From positions 439,394 to 503,393 of the forward strand of contig NZ_LN812103.1 in assembly GCF_000942395.1 (NCBI RefSeq): a stretch of DNA of 64,000 nt, read 5' to 3'. Numbering within the stretch: position 1 is the stretch's first letter; each line of letters opens with the position of its first letter. This DNA is from Risungbinella massiliensis. GTDB taxonomy: Bacteria; Bacillota; Bacilli; Thermoactinomycetales; Thermoactinomycetaceae. Under the pieces are notes generated by a model, which was not told the DNA's origin, ran no database searches, and was given only the letters and a program-made list of their open reading frames with translations. Below, in pieces: positions 51,824-60,192 of this stretch. The translations under genes and the position numbers were made by a program.

Positions 51824-53242
51824 ATGGTTGTGGAACCAACTTGGAAACGAATAGGACTTACAGATAAATTGAGCGAGGATTCTGGTAAGGGAATTGGAAT
51901 TATTATTTTAGATGGTGCTCTATCACATGTGTCACTAAGTCATTTGAAAGGTCGTGCAAAACTAATTAAAGTGCGTAAAGACATGACAATTAGTTGCACC
52001 GATTTGTTTGAGGAGCCTTTGACAGAAGAAGTGGAGAAAGAAGAACATGGTTTGATGGTGCTTAGTTTACTAGCACATCAACCGATGGAATATAGAGGTA
52101 TGGAGTATGCAGGATTGGCACCTTCGGCAAACTATATCTTTCTATCTTCCTATATCCCTGAACGTAGAAAGAAAGGTCTCGAATGGATATTACAACAGGA
52201 CTGGGGTTTCCCGTTAAAGATATGTTTAAATCTACTCGTACCACAGGAGAGAGGATGGATGTCTCCAACTCATCTCGATCCTTATGTGCAAGCTTTGCAG
52301 CCTGCTGTGGATGCGGGTTTGTTGGTTATTGCTGCTGGCGGAAATTCAAGGGCACACAATAACTTGCATCCAAAACAATATTTTACAGTGAGTGGTTACA
52401 ACGATAAGGGTTTCAGTGAACTTAACAACTATGAAGTACATCCAGCAGTAGCTTCTGGTGTAAACAGCGATGGGCATTGGAGACCAGATATCCTTGCACC
52501 CTATACTTATCTTCCTTTGCCTAGTTTAGAAAGAGATGGAGTAGATTATTTTAGTGCTACCTGTGGGAGCGCTTCTCTCATAACAGGACTATGTGCATAT
52601 CTATTTTCGATCTTTCCTGATCTTACCGTTAATAACATTCGAAATGCTTTAATGGAAACAGGAGATGTACTAGAAGGCTTTCCAGCTCCTATTGTGAATG
52701 CTCGAAAGGCATTTAAGGCATTAAAAGAAGGCAACCGTAACGATAAGCATCTGTCTTTAGAGCCAACTGTTGTAGTGACCAATGAAAAGGAATCCATACT
52801 CTCTGCAGACCCCTTAGAAAGATCTTTAGCTTTGACCATGCTAATAAAAGATAGGCAATTATCGAGGGAAGAAATTTGGGATTATACGAATGATGAATCT
52901 CCCATGGTAAAAAAAGTAGCCATACAAGGATTAGGAAACCCAATTAATCAAGTGGAAAGAGATTTATATTGGGAACGTGTTTGGGGGGAATCGAGCAGAG
53001 ACGGTGTAAAAGAAAGTTGGGCATATACTCTGCTCGAAACATCTCCCATAGAAGAGCTAGATAAATGGATGTCTTTAGTAGAAACTAGGTCATTTGATAC
53101 TCGAATTTGCATTACTATCTTCTTACAAAAATATTTTCCAGATGCTCCTGAAATAGAGCATTCTCCTGATCCCGATCCAAAGACAATGTCTGCTATTGTT
53201 GCCCCATTAGTAGAATGGCATAAGCATAGATTCGAAAGTTGA
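51824..53242 (+). CDS. S8 (subtilase-fold) protein with Cys at the nucleophile position and HEAT-like C-terminus
   Basis: 472 residues. N-terminal subtilase core with Asp30 (IIILDGALSH), His75 (EEHGLMV) and oxyanion Asn174 (AAGGNS). At the nucleophile motif the sequence is SATCGSASLITG; aligned with subtilisin GTSMASPHVAG, Cys247 takes the place of Ser. No signal peptide or propeptide. The C-terminal 150 residues are helical repeats (LERSLALTMLIKDRQLS; SPMVKKVAIQGLGNP; ESWAYTLLETS), HEAT-like. Last enzyme of the lasso operon; starts 25 bases after the cyclase. Role (processing, hydrolysis or immunity) unknown. Confidence 0.75.
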   Translation: MVVEPTWKRIGLTDKLSEDSGKGIGIIILDGALSHVSLSHLKGRAKLIKVRKDMTISCTDLFEEPLTEEVEKEEHGLMVLSLLAHQPMEYRGMEYAGLAPSANYIFLSSYIPERRKKGLEWILQQDWGFPLKICLNLLVPQERGWMSPTHLDPYVQALQPAVDAGLLVIAAGGNSRAHNNLHPKQYFTVSGYNDKGFSELNNYEVHPAVASGVNSDGHWRPDILAPYTYLPLPSLERDGVDYFSATCGSASLITGLCAYLFSIFPDLTVNNIRNALMETGDVLEGFPAPIVNARKAFKALKEGNRNDKHLSLEPTVVVTNEKESILSADPLERSLALTMLIKDRQLSREEIWDYTNDESPMVKKVAIQGLGNPINQVERDLYWERVWGESSRDGVKESWAYTLLETSPIEELDKWMSLVETRSFDTRICITIFLQKYFPDAPEIEHSPDPDPKTMSAIVAPLVEWHKHRFES

Positions 53243-53255
53243 TAGCAGTTTAATT

Positions 53256-53408
53256 TTGTTACCTTTTCCTTTAGATAGTTTGGCAATTGATCTTACGCTT
53301 AATAAATATTTATCAGAGTTGACAGAAGAAGTACGACGATTAGTTCAATCTGAAGCAAATGAAAGGATTTATAACATATTCATGGATGTACTAAAAATGA
53401 TTGAGTGA
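53256..53408 (+). CDS. Small 50-aa ORF or gene remnant
   Basis: Frame with TTG start, reading LPFPLDSLAIDLTLNKYL then SELTEEVRRLVQSEANERI and a stop. It has coding character (helix with mixed charge) but no clear ribosome site. It may be a coupled small lasso-operon gene or the end of a lost one. Family not recognised. Confidence 0.35.
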   Translation: MLPFPLDSLAIDLTLNKYLSELTEEVRRLVQSEANERIYNIFMDVLKMIE

Positions 53409-53499
53409 GGCTCAAATTAAGTATGATTATGTGGCTATGTTTCGAGATAGACATATTTCGTTCCATCTTATATACTTATCTAGAAAACTATACCAAAAT

Positions 53500-53592
53500 A
53501 ACAGGGGAGCTGGGATAGGCCGGCTGAGAGTGTGTTCCCAACAACACAGACCCTTACACCTGATCCGGGTAATGCCGGCGTAGGAATTCATA
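53500..53592 (+). promoter_or_regulatory. TPP riboswitch (THI element)
   Basis: Conserved blocks GGGGAGCT, GGCTGAGAG, GACCCTTACACCTGATC and GGGTAATGCCGGCGTAGGAA occur in the correct order. It senses thiamine pyrophosphate and controls the operon downstream through the terminator at 53616-53646. Confidence 0.95.
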
Positions 53593-53615
53593 GGGTTTTT
53601 CTATGTGTCTATGTG

Positions 53616-53646
53616 CGCCTCTTATCGAAGGATAGGAGGCGTTTTT
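53616..53646 (+). terminator. Riboswitch-controlled terminator
   Basis: CGCCTC/GAGGCG stem with TATC/GATA extension and five T. Located 25 bases past the TPP aptamer and before thiY. Confidence 0.85.
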
Positions 53647-53701
53647 GCGTAGAAACGAGCTAGTCGGAATGTTCTTGCCTCACTCTACAGGAGGAAAGGA
53701 A

Positions 53702-54703
53702 ATGCGTAGAAACAAATGGCTGTTAGTTCTCTGTGCCATGTTATTGATTTGGACTACAGCATGCAGCAATGACGTAGCTAGTGGAACAGATAAAGGGTTA
53801 ACCAAAGTGAAGTTAATGTTAGATTGGACGCCCAATACCAATCACACTGGACTATATGTCGCAATAGCAAAAGGATATTTCAAAGAAGAAGGATTAGATG
53901 TTGAGATTCTCCAACCAGGGAAAACAACGACGGAAGCAGCAGTTGGTGGTGGGCAAATTGATTTTGGAGTAAGTGTACAAGAAAATGTGACTTTCTCTCG
54001 TACACAACAAGTACCCATTTTATCTATTGGAGCCATCATTCAACATAATACCTCTGGATTTGCTTCTCCCATGAATAAAAACATCAAGAGTCCAAAGGAC
54101 TTTGTGGGGAAAACATACGGAGGATATGGGTCACCAACTGAGAAACCAATTATCCAAGCGTTAATGACGAAAGAACAAGCGGATGTAAACAAAGTGAAGT
54201 TTCTTAATATCGGGAGTGTGGACTTTTTTACAGCAGTAAAACGGGATGTAGATTTTTCATGGATTTATCAAGGTTGGACTGGTATCGAGTCAGAACTTCG
54301 TGGCGAGAAGTTAAACATGATTTATTTAACGGATTATGCCAAAGAACTGGATTACTACACCCCTGTGCTGATCACGAGTGAACAGAAAGCAAAACAAGAC
54401 CCAGAGACCGTTCGTAAGTTTATGAAGGCGGTTTCCAAAGGGTATCAATTCGCTATTGAATCACCAGATGAAGCAGCAGAGATCTTGATTAAAGCGGAAC
54501 CAGATTTGAATCCAGAGCTTGTCCGCAAAAGTCAACAGTGGTTAAGTCCTCGTTATCAAGCAGAAGCAAAACAGTGGGGACATCAAGAAAGATCTGTTTG
54601 GGATAACTACGCTCAGTTTTTACAGAAAAACAACCTTCTAGAAGGAAAATTTAACCCAGATGAAGCGTTCACCAATCAATTCTTACCACAAGGAGGGAAG
54701 TAA
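53702..54703 (+). CDS. thiY: ABC transporter substrate-binding lipoprotein ThiY-like
   Basis: 333 residues. Lipobox in LLIWTTAC, then NMT1/THI5-like fold: VKLMLDWTPNTNHTGLYVAIAKGYFKEEGLDVEI, GGQIDFGVSVQENV, and YGSPTEKPIIQALM. Binds a thiamine pyrimidine precursor (HMP or formylamino-HMP). The TPP riboswitch in front and ThiX/ThiZ behind fix the role. ATG 53702 has GGAGGAAAGG upstream; the longer frame from 53645 overlaps the terminator. Confidence 0.92.
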   Translation: MRRNKWLLVLCAMLLIWTTACSNDVASGTDKGLTKVKLMLDWTPNTNHTGLYVAIAKGYFKEEGLDVEILQPGKTTTEAAVGGGQIDFGVSVQENVTFSRTQQVPILSIGAIIQHNTSGFASPMNKNIKSPKDFVGKTYGGYGSPTEKPIIQALMTKEQADVNKVKFLNIGSVDFFTAVKRDVDFSWIYQGWTGIESELRGEKLNMIYLTDYAKELDYYTPVLITSEQKAKQDPETVRKFMKAVSKGYQFAIESPDEAAEILIKAEPDLNPELVRKSQQWLSPRYQAEAKQWGHQERSVWDNYAQFLQKNNLLEGKFNPDEAFTNQFLPQGGK

Positions 54704-54704
54704 T

Positions 54705-55001
54705 ATGGCAAATGCACTTGTAAGTATTCAGATCTTACCACATACTCCGAACGGAGAGAGTTCGATACCTTATGTGGACCAAGCAATTGAAGTTATTCAG
54801 GCATCAGGGGTTCCATATCGGGTGGGGCCGCTCGAAACGACGATGGAAGGTCAGTTATCTGACTTACTACAGATCGTCGCCAAAATGAATGAAAAGATGA
54901 TCGAAGCAGGATGTCCGAGCACTTTAGCGCAGGTGAAAATTTGTTACAACCCCCAAGGCATTACGATGGGTCAACTGACCGAAAAATATGACCAAGATTA
55001 A
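54705..55001 (+). CDS. Thiamine-binding small protein (MTH1187/YkoF-like)
   Basis: 98 residues. Thiamine_BP (DUF77) fold: NALVSIQILPHTPNGESSIPYVDQAIEVIQASGVPYRVGPLETTMEG. It is coded within the thi operon between substrate-binding protein and permease and overlaps the permease start by 14 bases. Such proteins bind thiamine and its precursors; a role in cytosolic handling is likely. Confidence 0.82.
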   Translation: MANALVSIQILPHTPNGESSIPYVDQAIEVIQASGVPYRVGPLETTMEGQLSDLLQIVAKMNEKMIEAGCPSTLAQVKICYNPQGITMGQLTEKYDQD

Positions 55002-55758
55002 ACATCTAGTACCGCCACTCCTCTTTTTTGCCATCCTCCTGTTAGGTTGGGAGTCGGCGGTTTCTGTTTATGCGCTGGAACCTTGGATGTTACCTGCACC
55101 AACTGTTATTTGGAAGGAACTGATCGATCGCTTTCCTTCGTTGACAATAGATATTGTAGCGACGATGAGGATCGCTGTTCAAGGTTTGTCTATTGGTGTT
55201 TTAGTAGGGACGTTGCTTGCTTTACTGCTACATCTAAACCGTTGGGTATATAACACACTCTATCCACTTTTGGTAATTACTCAGAACATCCCAACGATTA
55301 CGCTGGCACCTCTTCTGATCCTCTGGTTTGGTTTTGGGGATTTGCCGAAATTGCTAATCGTAGCCTTAGTATGCTTTTTTCCTATTACTATTTCTCTGTT
55401 AAGTGGTTTCCGGCAGGTAGATCCGATCCTCCATCAATATTTGCGAATAACAGGTACGAACCGCCTACAACTCTTTACCAAACTGGAACTACCAAGTGCA
55501 TTGCCAAGTCTATTTGCAGGACTCAAGCTAGCAGCCACCTACAGTGTGATGGGTGCTGTCATCTCTGAATGGTTAGGCGCGGAGGAAGGTTTGGGTCTCG
55601 TGATGACGACAGCGGCAACTTCATTCCGAACTTCCCGTGTTTTCGTTGTGATTTTGCTCATTGTAGTTTTGAGTCTCATAATGGTGGGAGTCATTTCTCT
55701 GCTTGAGAAATGGATGATACGAGAGCAACGTCAGAAAAAGGGGAGGGGGAATAGATGA
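54988..55758 (+). CDS. thiX: ABC transporter permease ThiX-like
   Basis: 256 residues, about six membrane helices. BPD_transp_1 permease with the EAA loop around LFTKLELPSALPSLFAGLKLAATYSVMGAVISEWLGAEEG. N-terminus KIKHLVPPLLFFAILLLGWE. Pairs with the ATPase at 55755. Confidence 0.92.
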   Translation: MTKIKHLVPPLLFFAILLLGWESAVSVYALEPWMLPAPTVIWKELIDRFPSLTIDIVATMRIAVQGLSIGVLVGTLLALLLHLNRWVYNTLYPLLVITQNIPTITLAPLLILWFGFGDLPKLLIVALVCFFPITISLLSGFRQVDPILHQYLRITGTNRLQLFTKLELPSALPSLFAGLKLAATYSVMGAVISEWLGAEEGLGLVMTTAATSFRTSRVFVVILLIVVLSLIMVGVISLLEKWMIREQRQKKGRGNR

Positions 55759-56507
55759 CCAAGAAGCTAGTTTGCGATGAACTTTCGTTTGGATATGAAC
55801 AACATAAACCAATCTTGCATCAACTCTCGCTATATGTGGCAGAAGGAGAGTTTGTTTCGCTCATTGGTCCTTCTGGTAGTGGGAAAAGCACCTTATTTTA
55901 TCTGCTAGGCGGACTCTATACTCCGAAACAGGGAGAAATAGAGTTAGATGGTCGTTCGATCATTGGGAAAAGAGGTTGTATTGGATATGTACCGCAGCAA
56001 GCTTCTTTGCTTCCGTGGCGCACAGTTGAACAAAACGTACGACTATCGCTTGAGATCGGAGCACATCCCAAAAAGATAGATGTTGATTCGCTCTTGATGC
56101 ACGCAGGGTTACAGCAAGTAGCTCATGCCTACCCACATCAATTATCTGGAGGAATGCAACAGCGAGTTGCATTTATCCGTGCTTTGGCTCAAAATCACTC
56201 TCTCCTATGTCTGGATGAACCATTTGCTTCGCTTGATGCATTAACTCGTTTTCAGATGCAGAGATGGCTAATGAAAGTATTGGAAGAAGAAAGTAGAACT
56301 GTCTTACTCATCACTCACAGTATTGAAGAGGCACTGCTTTTATCAGACAGAATTTATCTGCTAGGCGCCAATCCTATGCAGGTGAGGGAGGAGTTTTCCA
56401 TTCCTCATCCTAGAGAAGAACGTCTAAAGTGGAGGGAGTCTCCCGATTTTGTATCATGGAGAAAGAAGTTAGAGGAATTATTATTTGAAGCTAAATCAGT
56501 AGTTTAA
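55755..56507 (+). CDS. thiZ: ABC transporter ATP-binding protein ThiZ-like
   Basis: 250 residues. Walker A GPSGSGKSTLFY, signature LSGGMQQRVAFIRALAQ, Walker B LLCLDEPFASLD, H-loop LITHSIEE. Overlaps thiX by 4 bases. Completes the importer thiY-thiX-thiZ; no thiamine biosynthesis gene or tenA is seen in the operon. Confidence 0.92.
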   Translation: MTKKLVCDELSFGYEQHKPILHQLSLYVAEGEFVSLIGPSGSGKSTLFYLLGGLYTPKQGEIELDGRSIIGKRGCIGYVPQQASLLPWRTVEQNVRLSLEIGAHPKKIDVDSLLMHAGLQQVAHAYPHQLSGGMQQRVAFIRALAQNHSLLCLDEPFASLDALTRFQMQRWLMKVLEEESRTVLLITHSIEEALLLSDRIYLLGANPMQVREEFSIPHPREERLKWRESPDFVSWRKKLEELLFEAKSVV

Positions 56508-56571
56508 GATAAGGACAGACTATAACCTATAAACACATAGTAAAACCAATAATTACGTGCAAACACAGGGA

Positions 56572-56607
56572 AACTCTTTGGGAAAGTAATCTCCCAAAGA
56601 GTTTTAT
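56572..56607. terminator. Terminator of the thi operon
   Basis: AACTCTTTGGGA/TCCCAAAGAGTT stem with a short T stretch. Confidence 0.85.
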
Positions 56608-56608
56608 C

Positions 56609-56938
56609 CTACACAGCGGTTTGACTTTGATTCGAGATTTCTTCAAGTCCCAATTCTTCTACTAAAAAGCTACCTTCTGAAACAAGCAAAGTTTGATTTT
56701 TTTCCGTATGCTTCCATCCATTTTGGATCGCGTATTTGGTCAATGCGGCACAGACACCTGGTTTATGAAAGTTAGTACCCCACGCATCCTGATAGGTGAA
56801 ACATACTTCAAAATAAGAGGACTTCCATTCTCCTGAATAAACCCGAAGCTTTACATTGTCTCTATTTTCGTTAACCACATAATAAAATGAGTGGTCTTCT
56901 ATCGTGATTTTTCTTGTACCCTTTGGAGATGTTTTCAT
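56609..56938 (-). CDS. Hypothetical protein, 109 aa
   Basis: No family recognised. Looks like a small alpha/beta domain: IEDHSFYYVVNENRDNVKLRVYSGEWKSSYFEVCFTY, then AWGTNFHKPGVCAALTKYAIQNGWKH. Convergent with the thi operon. Coding character is good; role unknown. Confidence 0.6.
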   Translation of the reverse strand: MKTSPKGTRKITIEDHSFYYVVNENRDNVKLRVYSGEWKSSYFEVCFTYQDAWGTNFHKPGVCAALTKYAIQNGWKHTEKNQTLLVSEGSFLVEELGLEEISNQSQTAV

Positions 56939-57090
56939 TCAAATCACCCTTTCCGATGGAAGCTATGTACCCAGAAGTGATGAGAGCACTTTGAATTAAT
57001 AGTTCCCTTTACATTTAGGGATCTGTCATCTATTTCAGAATAGTCCCTATCTTATTATTATACCAAAAGACTTCCATTTTCTATATAAAC

Positions 57091-57129
57091 AAAACCACCC
57101 TGTCTCCCAAAAGGGAACAGGGTGGTTTT
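57091..57129 (-). terminator. Terminator of rpsD
   Basis: 13-bp stem AAAACCACCCTGT/ACAGGGTGGTTTT. Confidence 0.9.
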
Positions 57130-57139
57130 CCAAAACCGA

Positions 57140-57742
57140 TTAACGAGAGTAGAACTCTACGATCAGGGTTTCGTTGATTTCAGCTGGCAATTCGCTGCGA
57201 TCTGGCAGGCGAGTGTAAGAGCCTTCTAGCTTGTTTTCGTCGAAAGCTACGTACTCTGGAAGGTATGAACGCTCTTCCAAAGATTCTTTGACGATGGACA
57301 AGCCACGGCTTTTTTCACGAAGACCGATTACTTCACCAGGAGTTACTTGGTAAGCAGGACGGTCTACTTTTTTACCGTTTACTGTTACGTGACCATGAAC
57401 TACAAGCTGGCGAGCTTGGCTACGAGTACGAGCAAGACCCAAGCGATAAACAAGGTTGTCCAGACGGGATTCGAGCAACTTCATGAAGTTCTCCCCGTGT
57501 ACACCTTTCATTTTGCCTGCTTTGTCGAACAGGGTACGGAATTGTTTTTCTCCGAGACCATACATCAGACGAAGTTTTTGTTTCTCCTGAAGTTGGATAC
57601 CGTACTCGGAAAGTTTTTTGCGTTGGTTTGGACCATGTTGTCCAGGAGCGTATGGGCGGCGGTTCAGCTCTTTCCCAGTTCCCGAGAGGGAGATTCCTAG
57701 ACGACGGCTCAGTTTCCAACGTGGGCCAGTATAACGTGCCAT
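57140..57742 (-). CDS. rpsD: 30S ribosomal protein S4
   Basis: 200 residues, full length. [25 protein letters not shown] at the start, S4 domain with [38 protein letters not shown], and closing [15 protein letters not shown]. No N-terminal zinc cysteines, so the C-minus form. Stand-alone gene with a long structured leader upstream, as known in Bacillus where S4 represses its own mRNA. Confidence 0.97.
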   Translation of the reverse strand: MARYTGPRWKLSRRLGISLSGTGKELNRRPYAPGQHGPNQRKKLSEYGIQLQEKQKLRLMYGLGEKQFRTLFDKAGKMKGVHGENFMKLLESRLDNLVYRLGLARTRSQARQLVVHGHVTVNGKKVDRPAYQVTPGEVIGLREKSRGLSIVKESLEERSYLPEYVAFDENKLEGSYTRLPDRSELPAEINETLIVEFYSR

Positions 57743-57975
57743 TATGAAAAACTCCTTTCATCATTTGCAGATATTTCGCAAATGACAGGGTTGCTGATTT
57801 GCTATGATTATCCTCACAATCCGGATAGCGGCGAAAAGGTGGGATACTCGCTTAAACGAGGCAAATCAGTGAGGGTGATCCCTTCACCTATCGTTTGCAT
57901 GCTATCCTCAAGTCCCTTAGGAGAGGGTATTTTGAGCCATACAGACCAATATTATATTGGATTAGCTAAAAATGC
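57743..57975 (-). promoter_or_regulatory. Structured rpsD leader (probable S4 autoregulatory element)
   Basis: About 200-base leader on the minus strand. A long-range stem GGATAGC/GCTATCC links 57901-57907 with 57823-57829; CTCG...GCGAG and GGTGA...TCACC stems are inside; a CATTTGC/GCAAATG stem sits just before the ribosome site. A TATAAT near 57960 marks the promoter. The plus-strand frame across it (57782-58081) is not a gene. Confidence 0.6.
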
Positions 57976-58117
57976 AATGATTAGTCTTGATAAATGGAAA
58001 AAGAAACTTCTTCCTATTTATTTTTATTCCGTAAATCTTGATTCGACTCGTTCGGTTGCTTTTGACAAAGTCACTGCCTAAATCAAGATTAGAACCGTTT
58101 CATTGATTCTGATTTAG

Positions 58118-58807
58118 TTACTCGTTTTCTTTTTCTACTTCCTCCACTTCCATACTGTCTGTCGACTTCGGAGGGGTAGCTCGAACAAAATGAATTGGCA
58201 TACCACGACCTGCAAATTTTTGCTCATATTCGGTCTGGATGTTCCACTTATTCCATGGACTCTCATGCAGGTTGCGAGTCAAGTCTTGCAAAGTCCATCC
58301 CATCTCATGGAATTCTTCTAAGGAAAAGTCAAAGAGGGAGAGACTATCTGTTTTGAGAATGAGATCGCCGTCTGGTGCAAGTAGCTCAGCATAGATAGCT
58401 AGAAAGTCCCGATAAGTAAGACGTCGTTTATAATGACGTGCTTTCGGCCAGGGATCACTGAAATGCAAGTAAAAGCGATCCACTTCACCAGGAGCGAATA
58501 CATCTCGTAGTTTTTGGATATCCATCCAAATATAACGGAGATTGGTGTTCTCTGTAGCCGTTCCTTTTTCCGCCGCTTGAAGAAGAGGCTCTTGGATCTT
58601 TTCAATCCCGATCCAGTTGTGGTCAGGATGTTGCGTTGACGCTTTTGCCAAAAATTGCCCTTTTCCTGTTCCGAGTTCCACATAAAGCGGCTGATTTGGT
58701 TTGGCATAGAGGCTTTTCCAAGATCCTTTAACCTGATGAGGATCATTGATTACCAGAGGATGTTCTTGTAATCGTGGGATAGCATTTGGATTTCTGCGCA
58801 GTCTCAT
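58118..58807 (-). CDS. trmB: tRNA (guanine-N7-)-methyltransferase
   Basis: 229 residues. TrmB signatures: LYVELGTGKGQFLAKAS (SAM motif I), WIGIEKIQEPLLQAAEK, FYLHFSDPWPKARHYKRRLTYRDFLAIYAELLAPDG and C-terminal NIQTEYEQKF.GRGMPIHFVRA. Forms m7G46 in tRNA. Acidic C-terminal tail (EVEEVEKENE). Confidence 0.96.
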   Translation of the reverse strand: MRLRRNPNAIPRLQEHPLVINDPHQVKGSWKSLYAKPNQPLYVELGTGKGQFLAKASTQHPDHNWIGIEKIQEPLLQAAEKGTATENTNLRYIWMDIQKLRDVFAPGEVDRFYLHFSDPWPKARHYKRRLTYRDFLAIYAELLAPDGDLILKTDSLSLFDFSLEEFHEMGWTLQDLTRNLHESPWNKWNIQTEYEQKFAGRGMPIHFVRATPPKSTDSMEVEEVEKENE

Positions 58808-58849
58808 AGAAGAAAGATACCTACCTTTTTAAGTCAGATCTCATTATTA

Positions 58850-58990
58850 TAAAGTGAAACTTTCATCAGTGGGAGTTTTCTTCGCTTCCATACTAGTTGA
58901 TGAATTAGATCTTTAGGAACAGTGTCCCCTACCTATCTTCCTTGCTTCTTCCAAATATTGAAGTGGAGGTTTTTTCTGTTCGAGATCTAT
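58850..58990 (-). repeat. Dispersed repeat, copy B (possible IS end)
   Basis: 58850-58875 is the reverse complement of 31625-31650 with one mismatch. Neighbouring bases (58876-58950) also line up loosely. Gene-free. Read on the minus strand, the composition and order of blocks recall right ends/RNA ends of IS200/IS605 elements, but this is from memory. Confidence 0.45.
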
Positions 58991-59094
58991 TCCCTTTAAT
59001 GGAGACTGCCTATATTGTCGCATTGCCATTCATATTCGCATTGGCTAAGATAAGGAAGGGATATGGGACTTTTATAGAGAAGGATGAGTCGTAG

Positions 59095-59574
59095 ATGATG
59101 ACGAGGGAAAAACTACACCATGAATTAGACGATTTAACACCTAAAGAAGTAGAAACGATCACTCATTTAGTTCAAGCATTAAAACGTTCACGCAAAAGTC
59201 CTTTGGCTTATGTAGAAGAAATGATTCACTACGAATATGTAGGACAAGATGAGAATACAGGGGAATACCTTCACCGCATGCAGATTACGAATGAACTTCA
59301 GAACCGTTACCAAATCTTGCATGGAGGGATTACTGCTACTTTTATTGATACATCTTTAGGCTCAACAGTCTTTCAATTACTTGGGGAAGAAGCAAAAGCG
59401 GTCACATTGGACCTTAACATCCATTTTTTAAACAAAGGTGAAAATGGATGGCTCTATGCACACACCAAGGTAGTGAAACAAGGTAAAACCATCATCATGT
59501 TAGAATGTAGAGTGGTCGATGAGAACCATAAAATTATCGCAACTGCTTCTTCTACCTTTTTTCATATAAAGTAG
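59095..59574 (+). CDS. Hotdog-fold thioesterase (PaaI-like)
   Basis: 159 residues. Hotdog domain with NRYQILHGGITATFIDTSLGST (HGG active-site loop) and AVTLDLNIHFLNKGENG. N-terminal 45 residues form an extra helix region (LTPKEVETITHLVQALKRS). Acyl-CoA substrate unknown. Its stop overlaps the GTG of the next frame, so it pairs with the Nudix gene. Confidence 0.82.
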   Translation: MMTREKLHHELDDLTPKEVETITHLVQALKRSRKSPLAYVEEMIHYEYVGQDENTGEYLHRMQITNELQNRYQILHGGITATFIDTSLGSTVFQLLGEEAKAVTLDLNIHFLNKGENGWLYAHTKVVKQGKTIIMLECRVVDENHKIIATASSTFFHIK

Positions 59575-59583
59575 GTGGAAAAA

Positions 59584-60006
59584 ATGGGCAAACCGCTCAC
59601 CATTGCAGCAAAAGCGATCCTCTTTGACGAAGGAAAAGTTCTCGTATTGCGACGTTCTCCACAAGAAAGAAAAAACAGAGAGTCTCATTTATGGGATTTT
59701 CCTGGTGGATCGGTAGAACCAGAAGAGCCAATTATGGAGGCTCTTGCTCGAGAGATCAAAGAAGAGACGGGGCTAGAGGTAAAAGTAGTTGCACCCGCAT
59801 ATGTATATGACGAAGTGCAAGAAGAAAAGCATCTAGTCCTACTCAAATTTGCCTGTGATCAACCAATTGGAGAAGTTCAACTGAGCGAAGAGCATGATCT
59901 GTTTTTATGGGTTCCAATCGATGAATTGGAGGAAACTCCATTTCCGGATTGGATGAAAGAAGAGATCAAGAAAGCCTACCGGGTTTATACGGAGTTGCGA
60001 AATTAA
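59584..60006 (+). CDS. Nudix hydrolase
   Basis: 140 residues. Nudix box intact: GGSVEPEEPIMEALAREIKEETGLEV (G-x5-E-x7-R-E-x-x-E-E-x-G). N-terminus TIAAKAILFDEGKVLVLRRS as in MutT/ADP-ribose pyrophosphatases. ATG 59584 with AGGTGG; GTG 59575 possible. Couples to the thioesterase. Confidence 0.87.
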   Translation: MGKPLTIAAKAILFDEGKVLVLRRSPQERKNRESHLWDFPGGSVEPEEPIMEALAREIKEETGLEVKVVAPAYVYDEVQEEKHLVLLKFACDQPIGEVQLSEEHDLFLWVPIDELEETPFPDWMKEEIKKAYRVYTELRN

Positions 60007-60013
60007 GGGGAAA

Positions 60014-60056
60014 AGTACCTAGCAGCATGAACATCTACTACTGCGATAGGTACTTT
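60014..60056 (+). terminator. Terminator before nagA
   Basis: AAGTACCTA/TAGGTACTT stem with inner GCAG/CTGC and T-run. Confidence 0.8.
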
Positions 60057-60192
60057 TTTCATGGAATGAAAGTCATTTTCAAACTGCGGACCAAACGGAG
60101 AAAATCTGGAGCTAGGAATGACTAAGGCAAAAGTAACGGAACGAATTTGATTCAGATTATTTTTCGAGTAGATTCTAGAAAGGATGAAGATA

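Noticed and set aside
57782-58081. Plus-strand 99-codon open frame upstream of rpsD
   Set aside because: It covers the rpsD leader stems and promoter on the other strand, has no ribosome site and no protein-like pattern.
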